From CAVTHW01 sp963734625 (GTDB lineage: Bacteria > Acidobacteriota > Terriglobia > Bryobacterales > Bryobacteraceae): a stretch of DNA of 64,000 nucleotides. The position numbers were made by a program, and so were the translations under genes. Where the stretch lies: assembly GCA_963734625.1 (NCBI GenBank), contig CAVTHW010000016.1, positions 310,001 to 374,000 of the forward strand. Reading direction: 5' to 3'. The notes under the pieces were generated by a model. It saw nothing but the letters and a program-made list of their open reading frames with translations, had not been told where the DNA came from and ran no database searches. This document shows positions 17,469-26,634 of this stretch, one piece after another (position 1 is the first letter of the stretch; every line of letters starts with the position of its first letter).

Positions 17469-18851
17469 TTAGAAAACATTGTAGTTGACCATCAGATATG
17501 GATAAGTGTATGACCGCGCGTGATGCGTGCCCACCAGGAAGCCACCGGAAAAGAAATGGCCGAGGCCCGCTCCGAACTCGAGGTGCCGGTCGAGGCGGTA
17601 CGAGGTTTCCACGTCCAACTCCCTTCCGATGTGAGTTCCCGACAATCCCGTCGAATCACGCGCCACGGCGGTGCCGGAAGAGTTGTAGTAAGCGTCGGTA
17701 GCGCTTGCGAGCCAGAAATCGTTGTACATGCCGGCCAGCATCCAATTGCGGCGCAGCGAGATCCTCACACCCGTACGAACTGATTTGAGGTTTTGCCAGG
17801 CGACTTGGTCGGCGACGCCATGGTGATCGTGAATATTGGGGTAGATTTGATCGAACGTGCCGTCTGTGCCATCCGCCAGATTCCGGTCCCCCGACGCGAA
17901 GTCGTACTTGGCAAAGACGCGAGGCTTCAGCCGGGAAGACTCGATGGTGTAGCCGGTAATGACGCTCCAGGCCCACGCCCGAATCTTGTCCGTGCCGATG
18001 CTGCCGGTCTGGCCTGCGATCTCGGCGTCGTAATCGAAATGCGATGCCGTGCCCGCCCAGCGAACGCCGACGATTTTCTCATCGAGGTTAGACAACTTCC
18101 CCGCCTCGGTCCTGACACCCGATGAAAGACGCCAAAGGATGTAAGGCTCGATGTTTGAGCCGGGAATCAGGTTCCTCAAGCCGCCGTAGATTCCGTGCAG
18201 ATTGTTTCCTTGCACGTGATGGCTGAGGCCGTTGGTCACAGCGGCGACCGGCGAGGCGGCAAAGGCGTTTACGCGAAGCCAATTCCAGCGAATGACCATC
18301 ATCGCCGCGTCATAGCCACGGGAGGCGTTCCGCCAATAGGAAGTTCCCAGCAAACGGCCGTAGCCGAAGCTGAGGTCCTGGCGTCCGGCGCGAAAAGCGA
18401 GCCGGCTCTTTTCGACGTCGCCAATATCAACATAGGCGCGGCGCAGATCCCAAGTGCTCTGATAAGGCAGCGCTACTGGCGGGGTCTTCCAGAATGCGGT
18501 GGCATCCTGCAACTCCGTGTAGACTTTGAACCAGATCGCAGGTTTGATCAGAACGCCGAAGCGGAAGCGTGTCAACATGTAGGAGTCCGAATTGCCGACC
18601 TGGAAGTTCCCGGCACTATAGCGTTCCAGTCTGACCCGATAGCCGGCGGTCAAGCAAAGCCACTTCGGCAGAGCGTTGTTGGCGCTTAAAAGGGGGGAGA
18701 ATCCGGCAGCCGGGACGTTCGCATCGCTTGGGCGGAAGGTGTTTGCACTGCTCCCCCCGGGATTCTCCGCTATGCATTGCGCGCCTAGAGGCGCAGCGGC
18801 CGCCAACACCAGCAGCAAAACGGCCCTCGTTGATCTCGTGCTGTCCAACAT
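17469..18851 (-). CDS. Outer-membrane beta-barrel, alginate-export-domain type porin
   Basis: 460 residues with a signal peptide (AVLLLVLAAAAPLGAQ). The body alternates polar and aromatic residues as in outer-membrane strands: AGYRVRLERY, YMLTRFRFGVLIKP, RLAFRAGRQDLSFGYGRLLG, VITGYTIESSRLKPRVFAKYDFASGDR (in two parts: YTIESSRLKP, RVFAKYDFASGDR) and the C-terminal strand YTYPYLMVNYNVF ending in Phe. The GRQ..YG.GRLLG and KYDFASGD motifs are typical of the alginate export family (PF13372). Despite the name, such barrels in soil bacteria carry varied solutes. Its start codon overlaps the region just ahead of the divergent siroheme gene. The cargo is unknown; anion or sulfur-compound passage is only a guess from context. 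Confidence 0.72.
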   Translation of the reverse strand: MLDSTRSTRAVLLLVLAAAAPLGAQCIAENPGGSSANTFRPSDANVPAAGFSPLLSANNALPKWLCLTAGYRVRLERYSAGNFQVGNSDSYMLTRFRFGVLIKPAIWFKVYTELQDATAFWKTPPVALPYQSTWDLRRAYVDIGDVEKSRLAFRAGRQDLSFGYGRLLGTSYWRNASRGYDAAMMVIRWNWLRVNAFAASPVAAVTNGLSHHVQGNNLHGIYGGLRNLIPGSNIEPYILWRLSSGVRTEAGKLSNLDEKIVGVRWAGTASHFDYDAEIAGQTGSIGTDKIRAWAWSVITGYTIESSRLKPRVFAKYDFASGDRNLADGTDGTFDQIYPNIHDHHGVADQVAWQNLKSVRTGVRISLRRNWMLAGMYNDFWLASATDAYYNSSGTAVARDSTGLSGTHIGRELDVETSYRLDRHLEFGAGLGHFFSGGFLVGTHHARSYTYPYLMVNYNVF

Positions 18852-18885
18852 GGCGGCGAATAGGATAATCAGGGATACTACCGAA

Positions 18886-19566
18886 ATGGGCTACATGGTC
18901 AATCTCGTGCTGAAGGGCAAGCCGGCCGTCGTCGTTGGCGGCGGCGCCGTGGCAGCCCGAAAAATCGAAGATCTACTCGCGGCGGGCGCCATGGTCACAG
19001 TAATCAGCGCTCGTGCCTCGGCCCGGATCAAGCCGCTTGCCCAGAAGGGCTTGATCAGCGCCCACTGGAGGGCGTACAGAAGCTCGGATCTGGACGGCGC
19101 CTGCCTGGCAATTGCCGCCACCGACGACGAATCCGTGAACGCGCGGGTTGCCCGGGAAGCCCGCTTCCGCAACGTCCTGGTCAACGTCGTGGATCGGCCC
19201 GCGCTGTGTACGTTCACCTTGCCCGCTGTCGTCCGGCGTGACAAATTGAGCATCGCTGTAGCCACTGGCGGACTCTGCCCAAGCTTGGCCGGCGTGCTGC
19301 GGACCGAAATCAGGGAGCGATACGGACCTGAATACGGCAAACTCGTCACTGTGTTCGGCGCGCTACGAAAGCGGATGATGGCGCTCGGCTGGAAGGGTGA
19401 GCGGATCAAAGAGGCGGTTTCCCAGATGTACCGAGATGGGATCATCGAGCTCATCTCAGCCAGGGATCGCGAACGCCTGGAGGGTTTTTTCAAGGCGCAT
19501 CTTGGCTCCGAATTCCCACTGCCTCCGGGAACTACCATCGGCGCACCCCGTCAGATGAAGCGGTGA
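18886..19566 (+). CDS. Precorrin-2 dehydrogenase / sirohydrochlorin ferrochelatase (CysG N-terminal type)
   Basis: About 226 residues. The NAD-binding start LKGKPAVVVGGGAVAARKIEDLL is nearly the family consensus (shown as KPAVVVGGGAVAARKIEDLL); then LAIAATDDESVNARVAREAR and VVDRPALCTFTLPAVVRRDKLSIAVATGG, here as VVDRPALCTFTLPAVVRR with the catalytic Asp, and SIAVATGGLCPSLAGVLR. It oxidises precorrin-2 and inserts iron to make siroheme, the DsrAB cofactor. The SUMT for the preceding step is at 42465-44165 and the siroheme amidase DsrN at 52099-53548. Start choice: ATG 18886 avoids overlap with the divergent porin start; ATG 18850 or 18895 are alternatives. Its 3' end overlaps the convergent 48-residue gene by 16 bases. 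Confidence 0.85.
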   Translation: MGYMVNLVLKGKPAVVVGGGAVAARKIEDLLAAGAMVTVISARASARIKPLAQKGLISAHWRAYRSSDLDGACLAIAATDDESVNARVAREARFRNVLVNVVDRPALCTFTLPAVVRRDKLSIAVATGGLCPSLAGVLRTEIRERYGPEYGKLVTVFGALRKRMMALGWKGERIKEAVSQMYRDGIIELISARDRERLEGFFKAHLGSEFPLPPGTTIGAPRQMKR

Positions 19567-19697
19567 CTGACCCAGACCAGCAGGACCAGCAGCACCACGC
19601 CTAGGCCCAAGCTCCAGATGATGAGCCGCTTTTCGACGGCCAGGAGCGGCTCGTGCTGCATCTTTTTCAGTTCTTCGGACAGCTTCGGTTCTTTCAT
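19551..19697 (-). CDS. 48-residue single-pass membrane protein next to the YeiH-type exporter
   Basis: Reads MKEPKLSEELKKMQHEPLL, then VEKRLIIWSLGLGVVLLVLL and VWVSHRFI. A perfect Shine-Dalgarno (AGGAGGATCA) precedes the ATG at 19697. It has a charged cytoplasmic helix and one transmembrane helix. It is the last gene of the apr-dsr directon, 8 bases after the transporter stop. Its size and position suggest a small accessory subunit of the transporter, as seen in several two-component symporters. I do not recognise a named family. Confidence 0.65.
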   Translation of the reverse strand: MKEPKLSEELKKMQHEPLLAVEKRLIIWSLGLGVVLLVLLVWVSHRFI

Positions 19698-19705
19698 TGA
19701 TCCTC

Positions 19706-21146
19706 CTAAAGCAGGGGCGGCTTCACCCCGTGGAAGAAGAGCCACGAGATGGCCAGCCCGAACCAAATGATGAACCCAAACAGACAGAGAACGTACACGA
19801 GCGCCAAGCGGCCAATCCCCTCTTCCCAGAGTTTTCGGAAGTTGGAGACCACGCCGATCGTGAAGAACGTCATCACGAAGAAAATGCCTCGAAATACGTT
19901 GGCCTGCCCCATGGCGGCCTTTGCCTTTCCGACCAGGCCGGGCAGCATAATGCCCACCAGCATGATGACCGCGAAGGTGGCTAGGTAGCCCAGGATGAAC
20001 TTTGGGAAACGGCTGAAGATCTCTCCCGACCCGGACCTTTTCACCGGGCCGGCGCTCGATCTTCGCCGACCATATCCAGGCCAGAATACAGGCCCAGATG
20101 CAGATGAAAACGTCGATGAAGACCTTCACCGTCGTGGTGGTGGCCATGATCCAGCCTTCCTTGTACCGCACGCCATCCACCGCTAGCGCCTTGGCGAGGA
20201 TCAGCGATTCGGCGATGGCCCCGCTAGCCACCGCCGCGCCGTCGGTCTTGACCGCCAGGCCCATCCATGCGCCCGCAACCATCGGCTCCTTATAAAGATA
20301 ATGCTGTGCGACAAAGGGCAAGAACAACAGCTCGACCACCGCGAAGATGACCACCAGAGAGGAAACCATGATCGGCACCACCGGCCGGGCCTTGATGGCC
20401 GCGCCGGTTGCGATGGCGGCCGAAACGCCGCAGATCGAGATGCCAGAGGCGAGCGGCACGGCCCACTCCCGGCTGAACCCGAAGTATCTTCGAGCGATGA
20501 AGTACACCAGGGCCCAGTAGATCAGGTACGCCTCTACGATGGCGCAAAGGCCGCGGAAGATGACGGAGGAGGCCAGCCCTAGCTGCTCGGCGGCGGTCAC
20601 CCCCAGAAAACCACCGAGGATGACGATGGCCGTCTTGATATACAACTCAGGCCGAATGGCCTCTTTCATGTAAGCCGCCAGCCCGGGCATGAAGTTGCCG
20701 ACGATAAGGCCCGCCACGAGCGCCACGACGTATCCCGCTTCCGAGGTGAGGTTCATAGACCACCCGATGTGGAGGCTCTTCAGCTTGTCGGGCGTGGCCG
20801 CTATGTAGGCCCAGCTTCCCGCGATCCAACACAGGTAGCTGATCAGGAAGACGATGGAGAAGCCTTTCACGAACTCCCGCACGTTAGCCCGCAAGGCCGC
20901 CGCTCCGAACGTCATCAAAACCAACAGAAACAGGTACGTCAGCAGTAGGGCGGCGATACCCGGCAGTCCGGCGTAGGTTTTGGAGGCGGTCGTCAAGGCC
21001 TTCGAGAGGTTCGTCCAGACCGTGGTTGTGACCGCCCAGCCGAGCAGGTCGGCCCCGGCGAAGACCCCTAGTGAGAGAGCGAACAAGAAGAGGCCGATGA
21101 CGACAGCGAGCCAGTCTTCCGTCATCCGAGACTTTCTCAATTCCAT
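19706..21146 (-). CDS. YeiH/UPF0324-type putative sulfate exporter (one frameshift)
   Basis: About 479 residues with around 12 membrane helices. Family signatures are ALVAGLIVGNFMPGLAAYMKE, shown as LVAGLIVGNFMPGL, YIKTAIVILGGFLGV, LASGISICGVSAAIATGAAIKA in parts (SGISICGVSAAIA) and VPIMVSSLVVIFAVVELLFLP in parts (VSSLVVIFAVVELL). The N-terminal frame runs from 21146 to about 20035; one extra G in GTCGGGAGAG then shifts it, and the end continues as GEIFSRFPKFILGYLATFAV to WLFFHGVKPPLL. A one-base edit restores a single protein. It lies 9 bases after dsrP. Members of PF03601 are annotated as putative sulfate or sulfite exporters; direction and substrate are not proven. In this operon, extrusion or exchange of sulfur oxyanions is plausible. 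Confidence 0.78.
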
Positions 21147-21155
21147 TGTTCAGTC

Positions 21156-22319
21156 CTAACTGGTCAGGCTCTCCCTCACGGAGAGCGTGATCTTGTAAAA
21201 GACCGTAATCATCAAAAAACCAACAGCCCAAACGGCTAGAGTGATAGAGATCTCGAGCGCCGTAGGAGCATACCTTGTCACCGCGCCGAGAGGTGAGGGC
21301 ACGAAACCGCCGACGATCAGCCCGATCCCCTTGTCGATCCAGAGAGAGAGAAAGACGATCGAGCAGGTCACCGCCAGCACTCTTTCGTCTTTGCGGAATC
21401 TGGGAACAATGAGCAGCACCAGCGAGAGGGCCGCCAGAATCGCCGAGGTCCACATCCAGGGGACCAGCGAGGATTGCCCCTCCAGACCCACGAAAAGGTA
21501 CTTGAAGTGCTCCATGTGCTCCGGAATTCCGCTGTAAAACACCGTGAACAACTCCATCAGCACGAAAAATACATTGATGATCATGGCATAAGTCACGATC
21601 ACCGCCAGTTTCTGGATCGGTTCCCGCCCCGGGTCGAATCTCGTCAACTTCCTGATGATCATGCAGAGCAGGATCAGCAATGAGGGACCGGCTGCGAAAG
21701 CCGAGGCCAGGAACCTGGGGGCCAGGATGGCGGTCAGCCAAAAGGAACGCCCGGGCAGGCCGTTGTATAGGAACGCCGTGACCGTGTGAATGCTGACCGC
21801 CCATGGGATGGAGAGCAGAATGACAGGCCTGATCCAGCGCGGCGGCGCCACGCCTTTCCGCTCGGCGCTGAGCGTGACCAAGGCGATGACGGCGTTCAGC
21901 ACCAGATAGCCGCTGAGCGAGATCATGTCCCAGAACATCATGGAATTCGGCGTCGGATAGAACAGGATGTTCAACACTCTCGATGGCTGCCCCATGTCCA
22001 CGAAGATGAAGAGCATGCACATGGTCACCGCGGAGATGGCCAGGAACTCACCGAGGATGGTGATCTTCCCGAACACCTTGTAGTCGTGCAGGTAGTAGGG
22101 CAGAACGACCATGACCGCCGACGCCGCCACGCCGACAAAAAAGGTGAACTGGGCGATGTAGAGGCCCCAGGTAACGTCGCGGCTCAGGCCGGTGATTCCC
22201 AGTCCGGTAGCGAGTTGCCGCAGGTAGCTGAGAAGGCCCAGGCCGATCACGGCGAACAGACACAGAATCCAGACCCAGTACCTGCGGCTGCCGACAACGG
22301 CTTTTTCAAACATGAACAT
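21156..22319 (-). CDS. dsrP: DsrP, NrfD-type quinone-reactive membrane subunit of DsrMKJOP
   Basis: 387 residues and about ten membrane helices, NrfD/PsrC family. Diagnostic pieces are WGLYIAQFTFFVGVAASAVM, GEFLAISAVTMCMLFIFVDM, GQPSRVLNILFYPTPNSMMF, WAVSIHTVTAFLYNGLPGR and FLSLWIDKGIGLIVGGFVPS. These match the DsrP/HmcC type rather than nitrite reductase NrfD. In the complex DsrP exchanges electrons with menaquinone on the periplasmic side and passes them to DsrO/DsrJ. It follows dsrO by 9 bases. All five genes of the dsrMKJOP set are present and in the usual order. Confidence 0.92.
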   Translation of the reverse strand: MFMFEKAVVGSRRYWVWILCLFAVIGLGLLSYLRQLATGLGITGLSRDVTWGLYIAQFTFFVGVAASAVMVVLPYYLHDYKVFGKITILGEFLAISAVTMCMLFIFVDMGQPSRVLNILFYPTPNSMMFWDMISLSGYLVLNAVIALVTLSAERKGVAPPRWIRPVILLSIPWAVSIHTVTAFLYNGLPGRSFWLTAILAPRFLASAFAAGPSLLILLCMIIRKLTRFDPGREPIQKLAVIVTYAMIINVFFVLMELFTVFYSGIPEHMEHFKYLFVGLEGQSSLVPWMWTSAILAALSLVLLIVPRFRKDERVLAVTCSIVFLSLWIDKGIGLIVGGFVPSPLGAVTRYAPTALEISITLAVWAVGFLMITVFYKITLSVRESLTS

Positions 22320-22328
22320 GGCTATGCC

Positions 22329-23094
22329 TCACACCAAGTAGTAGACCTGGGGCCTCGTCCCAAGCTCGGGTCTGCGGCGAATTGCGTAACGCGTCCGGAG
22401 GAGGTCTCTGACCTGCGAGTCCGGGTCCTCCAGATCGCCGAACACCATGGCCTTCGGCTTGCAGGCTTCCACACACGCTGGAAGTTGCCCGGCGGCAAGG
22501 CGCTCCTCGCACAGGTTGCATTTCTCCACCACGCCTCTGGTGCGCGTGGGAAAGTCAGGATTCAATTGCGAAATCCGGGACCGGGGATCGAGCCAATTGA
22601 AACTGCGGGAGCCGTACGGGCAAGCTGCCACGCAGTACCGGCAACCGATGCAGCGATGCCAGTCCATCATCACGATGCCGTCCTCCCGCTTCCATGTCGC
22701 CTGCGTGGGACAAACGCGCACGCAGGGCGGCACATCGCAGTGGTTGCAGAGCACCGGCAGCGGCATGTCTTGGACGGTCGCCAGTTCGTATTCCGCGCCA
22801 TCGGGCGGGAACACGCGTTCGAATGTCTCCTTCCAGATCCACTTGACCTCGTGCCTGCCGGTCTTGAAACTTCGGGACATTATGGACCGCGTGGCACGCC
22901 TCAAAACACCGGGTACACCCGGTCTCGCGAAGGCATTTTTGCAGGTCGATCACCATCGCCCACCGCTTTGCGGAGCGCGCAGGCGCATTGCCATCTGGCG
23001 CGCTGGCACCCACGGCGTTCACCACCTTCTTGCCCGCCAGTACCAGCAGGGAAAACCCCGAGAGCCGCAGGAACTCCTTTCTACCGACGGCCAT
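22329..23094 (-). CDS. dsrO: DsrO, periplasmic multi-4Fe-4S ferredoxin of DsrMKJOP (one frameshift)
   Basis: About 254 residues. The start ATG 23094 follows AAAAGGAGTGGAAT. The leader VGRKEFLRLSGFSLLVLAG is Tat-like, but with Arg-Lys in place of Arg-Arg. The first frame reaches MVIDLQKCLRETGCTRCFEACHAVHNVP (given as KCLRETGCTRCFEACH). An extra T near 22868 shifts the frame, and the rest reads HEVKWIWKETFERVFPP, CNHCDVPPCVRVCP, CIGCRYCVAACPYGSRSF, CNLCEERLAAGQLPACVEAC. That makes four ferredoxin-type clusters. It carries electrons between DsrP and DsrJ in the periplasm. It overlaps the dsrJ 3' end by 14 bases. The frameshift is most likely a sequencing error since the rest is intact. Confidence 0.87.
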
Positions 23095-23488
23095 ATTCCA
23101 CTCCTTTTCGGGCCAGCTTGGGGTCGATGTGGCAGTCCCAGCAAGCCACATTCACCGCGGCATAGTTGTGACAACGGTCGCAGAATTGAGCCTTGTCGGC
23201 ATGGCAACGCATACAGGTTCCGGTAAGGCTCATTTTGTAAGTCTTGCCGTCAAAAGCAGTGTAAGTCCGGACGTCGTTTCTGACAACCTGCTCCCGCCAG
23301 TCGATCAGCAGTTTCATGTGCGACGTTCTCATGTACTCCTTGGGAGCGACGCAGGTCTTCTCGTTGGCAGGCAGTACAGGTTCCGGCCCCTTGGACGTGA
23401 CCTTGGCGGCGGAATCCCACCAGATGGGCCAGGTGAGCAGGACAAGGAATACGAACAAGCCCGTCAGGACCAGGATCCTGTCACGCAT
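23081..23488 (-). CDS. dsrJ: DsrJ, triheme cytochrome c of DsrMKJOP
   Basis: 135 residues. One N-terminal signal anchor (ILVLTGLFVFLVLLTWPIWW) and three heme-binding motifs close together: CMRCH, CDRCH and CWDCH. The conserved segment CVAPKEYMRTSHMKLLIDWR, typical of DsrJ, includes the cysteine proposed as an unusual axial heme ligand. The protein is periplasmic and membrane anchored. It overlaps both dsrK (8 bases) and dsrO (14 bases), which indicates tight translational coupling. It has the expected length for the family. Confidence 0.92.
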   Translation of the reverse strand: MRDRILVLTGLFVFLVLLTWPIWWDSAAKVTSKGPEPVLPANEKTCVAPKEYMRTSHMKLLIDWREQVVRNDVRTYTAFDGKTYKMSLTGTCMRCHADKAQFCDRCHNYAAVNVACWDCHIDPKLARKGVEYGRR

Positions 23489-25100
23489 GGACCGAATCCT
23501 CCTTTGGCTGAAGCTCCTCTCCGCGCAAATCGGTGGTCCTTTCCTTTTCGCCCTTCATGATGAGGGCGTTGCCGACGAGTTCGTGCACGCCGGCGACCTC
23601 CACGCCGGGGACCCAGTATTCGAGCAACGGCGGCAGAGTGGCTTTGTCGATGGCACAGATGCAGGCGAGCAGGTTCACGCCGAAGGCGTCCTTGACGTAC
23701 TTGACGGCGTTGGCCCTCGGCAAGCCGCCACGCATCCGCATCTCCAAGTTCTCATCGGTGCCCAGACCGGAGCCGCTCCCACAGCAGAAAGTCTGCTCAC
23801 GGATGGTGTTCTCCGGCATCTCGTGAAACTGATTGCACACGCTCCGAATGATGTAGCGGGGTTCCTCGAGGAGCCCCATGGCCCGAGCCGGATTGCAGGA
23901 GTCGTGGAAGGTCACGTTCCAGTGGTCGTTCCGGCTCGGGTCGAGGCTGAGCTTGCCGTTCTTGATCAGGTCCGCGGTGAACTCGCAGATGTGCACCATC
24001 TTCGTGGAAGCGGCGTGCTCGAACCGGGTCCCGGTAGCTGGCGACACCGGCACTTCCAGAAAGTCGGCAGGACCGTTCATCGTATCCATGTACTGATGGA
24101 GCACCCGCCACATGTGCCCGCACTCGCCGCCCAGAATCCACTTCACCCCGAGCCTCTTGGCTTCGGCGTAGATCTTGTTGTTCAGCCTCTTGATCATCTC
24201 GTGGGACGTGAAGAGACCGAAGTTGCCGCCCTCCGAGGCGTAGGCGCTGAAGGTGTAGTCCAGGCCGATTTCGTGGAGCACCATCAGGTAGCCGAGCAAG
24301 GTGAAGTAGTGCGGCGTTCCGAAGTAGTCGGCCGAAGGCACGATGAAGAGGACCTCGGCGCCCTTCTTGTTGATCGGCGCCTCCACCCGGACCCCGGTCA
24401 GCTCCTCCAGTTCGTCCACGGCGAAATCAATGCTGTCCTTGAAGCCGTGAGGCTGCACGCCGAGATGATTGCCCGTCCGGAAGCAGTTCGCCGCCGGCTC
24501 GAGCACCCAGTTGATGTTGCAGCCGATCAGGTTCAGCAACTCCCTGCCGATCATCGTGATTTCGGCGGTGTCGATGCCGTAGGGACAGAACACCGAGCAG
24601 CGGCGGCACTCCGTGCACTGATAGAAGTAGTAGAACCACTCCTTGATCACTTCTTCGGTGAGGTCCCGGCCCCCCGCCAGCTTTCCGAGAGCCCGCCCGG
24701 CAGGGGTGAAGTAGCGCCGGTAGACGGAGCGGATCAGCTCGGCGCGGAGCACCGGCATGTTCTTCGGATCTCCGGAACCGACGTAGAAGTGGCACTTGTC
24801 GGCGCAGGCTCCGCAGCGGACGCAGATGTCCATGAAGAGCCGGAAGGACCGGAACTTGGCCAGCCGGTCCCGCATGCCGTCGAGGATGATCTGCTTCCAG
24901 TTCGGCGGCAGCTTCCAGTCCTTGTCGAAGGGCTGCCACTCCCGCGGGTTGGGCAACCCAAGGTAGCTCAGGTTCTTCGGCAGCGCGCTGTAGCAGAAGA
25001 CGCCCTTGCGGAACTCGACAGCCGGATCCTGCCAGCTGCGGCGCGGGGGGGTGTAGTCGATTTGAACCAGCTCATCGGGTTTCGGAACACTCTCGGCCAT
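23481..25100 (-). CDS. dsrK: DsrK, HdrD-like cytoplasmic catalytic subunit of DsrMKJOP
   Basis: 539 residues from the ATG at 25100 (MAESVPKPDELVQIDYTPP). Two 4Fe-4S ferredoxin motifs (CVRCGACADKCHF, CTECRRCSVFCPYGIDT) are followed by two CCG-type domains: CGHMWRVLHQYM, the CNPARAMGLL segment and FCCGSGSGLGTDENLEMRM. These bind the noncubane cluster that cleaves disulfides in HdrB/HdrD. DsrK is thought to reduce the DsrC trisulfide or disulfide with electrons from DsrM. The frame is open upstream into the DsrM C-terminus with no stop, so the genes look fused as written. I place the start by homology, because tandem TGA-TAG lies just upstream in another frame. Confidence 0.9.
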   Translation of the reverse strand: MAESVPKPDELVQIDYTPPRRSWQDPAVEFRKGVFCYSALPKNLSYLGLPNPREWQPFDKDWKLPPNWKQIILDGMRDRLAKFRSFRLFMDICVRCGACADKCHFYVGSGDPKNMPVLRAELIRSVYRRYFTPAGRALGKLAGGRDLTEEVIKEWFYYFYQCTECRRCSVFCPYGIDTAEITMIGRELLNLIGCNINWVLEPAANCFRTGNHLGVQPHGFKDSIDFAVDELEELTGVRVEAPINKKGAEVLFIVPSADYFGTPHYFTLLGYLMVLHEIGLDYTFSAYASEGGNFGLFTSHEMIKRLNNKIYAEAKRLGVKWILGGECGHMWRVLHQYMDTMNGPADFLEVPVSPATGTRFEHAASTKMVHICEFTADLIKNGKLSLDPSRNDHWNVTFHDSCNPARAMGLLEEPRYIIRSVCNQFHEMPENTIREQTFCCGSGSGLGTDENLEMRMRGGLPRANAVKYVKDAFGVNLLACICAIDKATLPPLLEYWVPGVEVAGVHELVGNALIMKGEKERTTDLRGEELQPKEDSVHA

Positions 25101-25104
25101 CTCT

Positions 25105-26100
25105 CTATCACCCTTATCCAGCGGCAGCCCGGCCGCGACGATCTTGTCCCGGAACTCGTCTTCCCATTCCTGATAGGTGTGGACTTTGACGGGATAGTCC
25201 CAGGGGTTGACGTGCCGCTTCATCCGATTGGTGTTGGCCAGGTTGCGCGTGGGACTGAGGAAGACGCCTGGCATGTGCACCAGCTTGCTGAATGGGAAGT
25301 AGGCGAGGAGCGTGCTCAGCAGCAGCAGGTGCACAAAGAACAGCGGAGTCACCGTCGAGAGGCACGACTGGGGAGAGTGTCAGCAGGCCGATGCCCAGTT
25401 GTTTGACGGCGACCACGTCCGTCTTCGTGAAGTAGCGCATGAGAAGACCCGAAATCACCAGCCCGAGCAGGAGGAACAGCGCGAAGTAGTCGGTGAACAG
25501 CGAAATGTACCGAACCTGAGGATTCGCAAGCCGCCTCCATAGCAGGTAGATCAGGGCCGCCAGGATGACGACGCCCGTCAGATACAGCACCGGCGTCCCA
25601 ATCCGGAGGAAGCCATCCACGTCCTGAATCAGGACGACTAACGCCGGCACCGGCTCCATGAAGAACCGGAGGTGCCTCAAAAAGACGATCAGGAATGACC
25701 AGTGAAACGCCAGCGCCCCCAGCCAGAGCCATTTCTCCTCGCCAAAGACGAGGCGGGGGCCCTGACGAAGCTCGGCACTTGTGTTGCGGAACAAAGACCG
25801 GAACAGCAGAATCTCAAGGGCCATCCGGCCGATGACTCCGAGCGTCGTGGCCGGGTTTTCGAGCTTCGCGCGCTTGATCCAGGCGAGCGAGCCCTGCTGC
25901 CCGCAGGTCGTCGGGATGCGAAAAGGAACTGGCGTAAGGGTCCAGCGGACGACCCGCCAGGAAAGTCCGATGAGAAAGATGGCGATGGCCGCGTAAGGAA
26001 TGGCAGATCCGAGAACCAGGCGCAGTCCGGCGATCTGGCCGCCGGCGTAGCCTAGCGCCACAATCGTCAGCACTGCGGCGAGGGGACTGACAGCTTTCAT
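25105..26100 (-). CDS. dsrM: DsrM, NarI-type membrane cytochrome b of DsrMKJOP (frameshifted)
   Basis: About 330 residues with six membrane helices. The first frame runs from 26100 to about 25375 (VRRWTLTPVPFRIPTTCGQQ region, GEEKWLWLGALAFHWSFLIV, HLRFFMEPVPALV). Near 25355-25390 one base shifts the frame, and the C-terminus continues as VTPLFFVHLLLLSTLLAYFP, SKLVHMPGVFLSPTRNLANT, VNPWDYPVKVHTYQEWEDEF. The His residues in the helices are candidate heme b ligands. The 3' end is unclear: as written the frame enters dsrK, but a missing G in AAGGG would end it at TGA-TAG (25110-25105). The protein oxidises menaquinol and delivers electrons to DsrK. Confidence 0.83.
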
Positions 26101-26112
26101 CGCTCGCGCCTC

Positions 26113-26634
26113 TCAGTGGATCGCACGGTTGCGATCGAGTCTCGATTGCACGTACACACTGCGCCTGAGTTGATTCGCCTTGATTTCGTAAATCTTCTCG
26201 CGACACGCCATAAAAAGGTCGAAGGCGAGCACCGCCAGCTCATCAATTCTCTGCTCCGCGATCCCGAGGAGTTCCTCGTGGTCCCCCAAGTGCTTCCGGA
26301 CAACTTCTCTGAGCAGGAAAACGAAGGCTACCGCCTGCCCCGCCGTGAAGTCCTGAACGGCGCGTATCCGGACTATGCCGTCCAAGGCCGGGGTGATCCT
26401 GCTGCGATCCATGGCGCCCAGAATCTCCTCGACGAGCACCGACAGCCCTTCCCGCAACGCGTGTCCCACGGGGTTCCGGAAAGGGTCCCTTTCGAGCCGC
26501 AACAAGCGGGAGGAATCCTCCGGATACGTCTCAAGCACACGCTGCAGCCACTCGCCGGCGATGAATCGCTTCTTCTCCGTAAGATCCCCTGGCGGCAGCG
26601 AACCCGTGACGTCCACGAGCCCCTCCCTACACAC
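26113..26634 (-). CDS. RsbRD N-terminal-domain-like protein between dsrC and dsrM
   Basis: 173 residues, GTG start at 26634 overlapping the dsrC stop. It is all-alpha and soluble: RFIAGEWLQRVLETYPEDSS, NPVGHALREGLSVLVEEILG, DGIVRIRAVQDFTAGQAVAF, VVRKHLGDHEELLGIAEQRI. The pattern matches the RsbRD N-terminal domain (PF14361), which in stressosome proteins is a sensory globin-like fold without heme. A protein of this type often stands directly ahead of dsrM in sulfate reducers, but its role is not established. It could sense redox state or assist assembly of the membrane complex. The 12-base gap to dsrM and the overlap with dsrC suggest strict co-expression. Confidence 0.7.
   Translation of the reverse strand: MCREGLVDVTGSLPPGDLTEKKRFIAGEWLQRVLETYPEDSSRLLRLERDPFRNPVGHALREGLSVLVEEILGAMDRSRITPALDGIVRIRAVQDFTAGQAVAFVFLLREVVRKHLGDHEELLGIAEQRIDELAVLAFDLFMACREKIYEIKANQLRRSVYVQSRLDRNRAIH

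Noticed and set aside
23316..25406. 696-residue plus-strand open frame opposite dsrK
   Set aside because: It lies wholly antisense to dsrJ/dsrK, is His/Val/Glu-rich without motifs, and is a GC-driven artefact.
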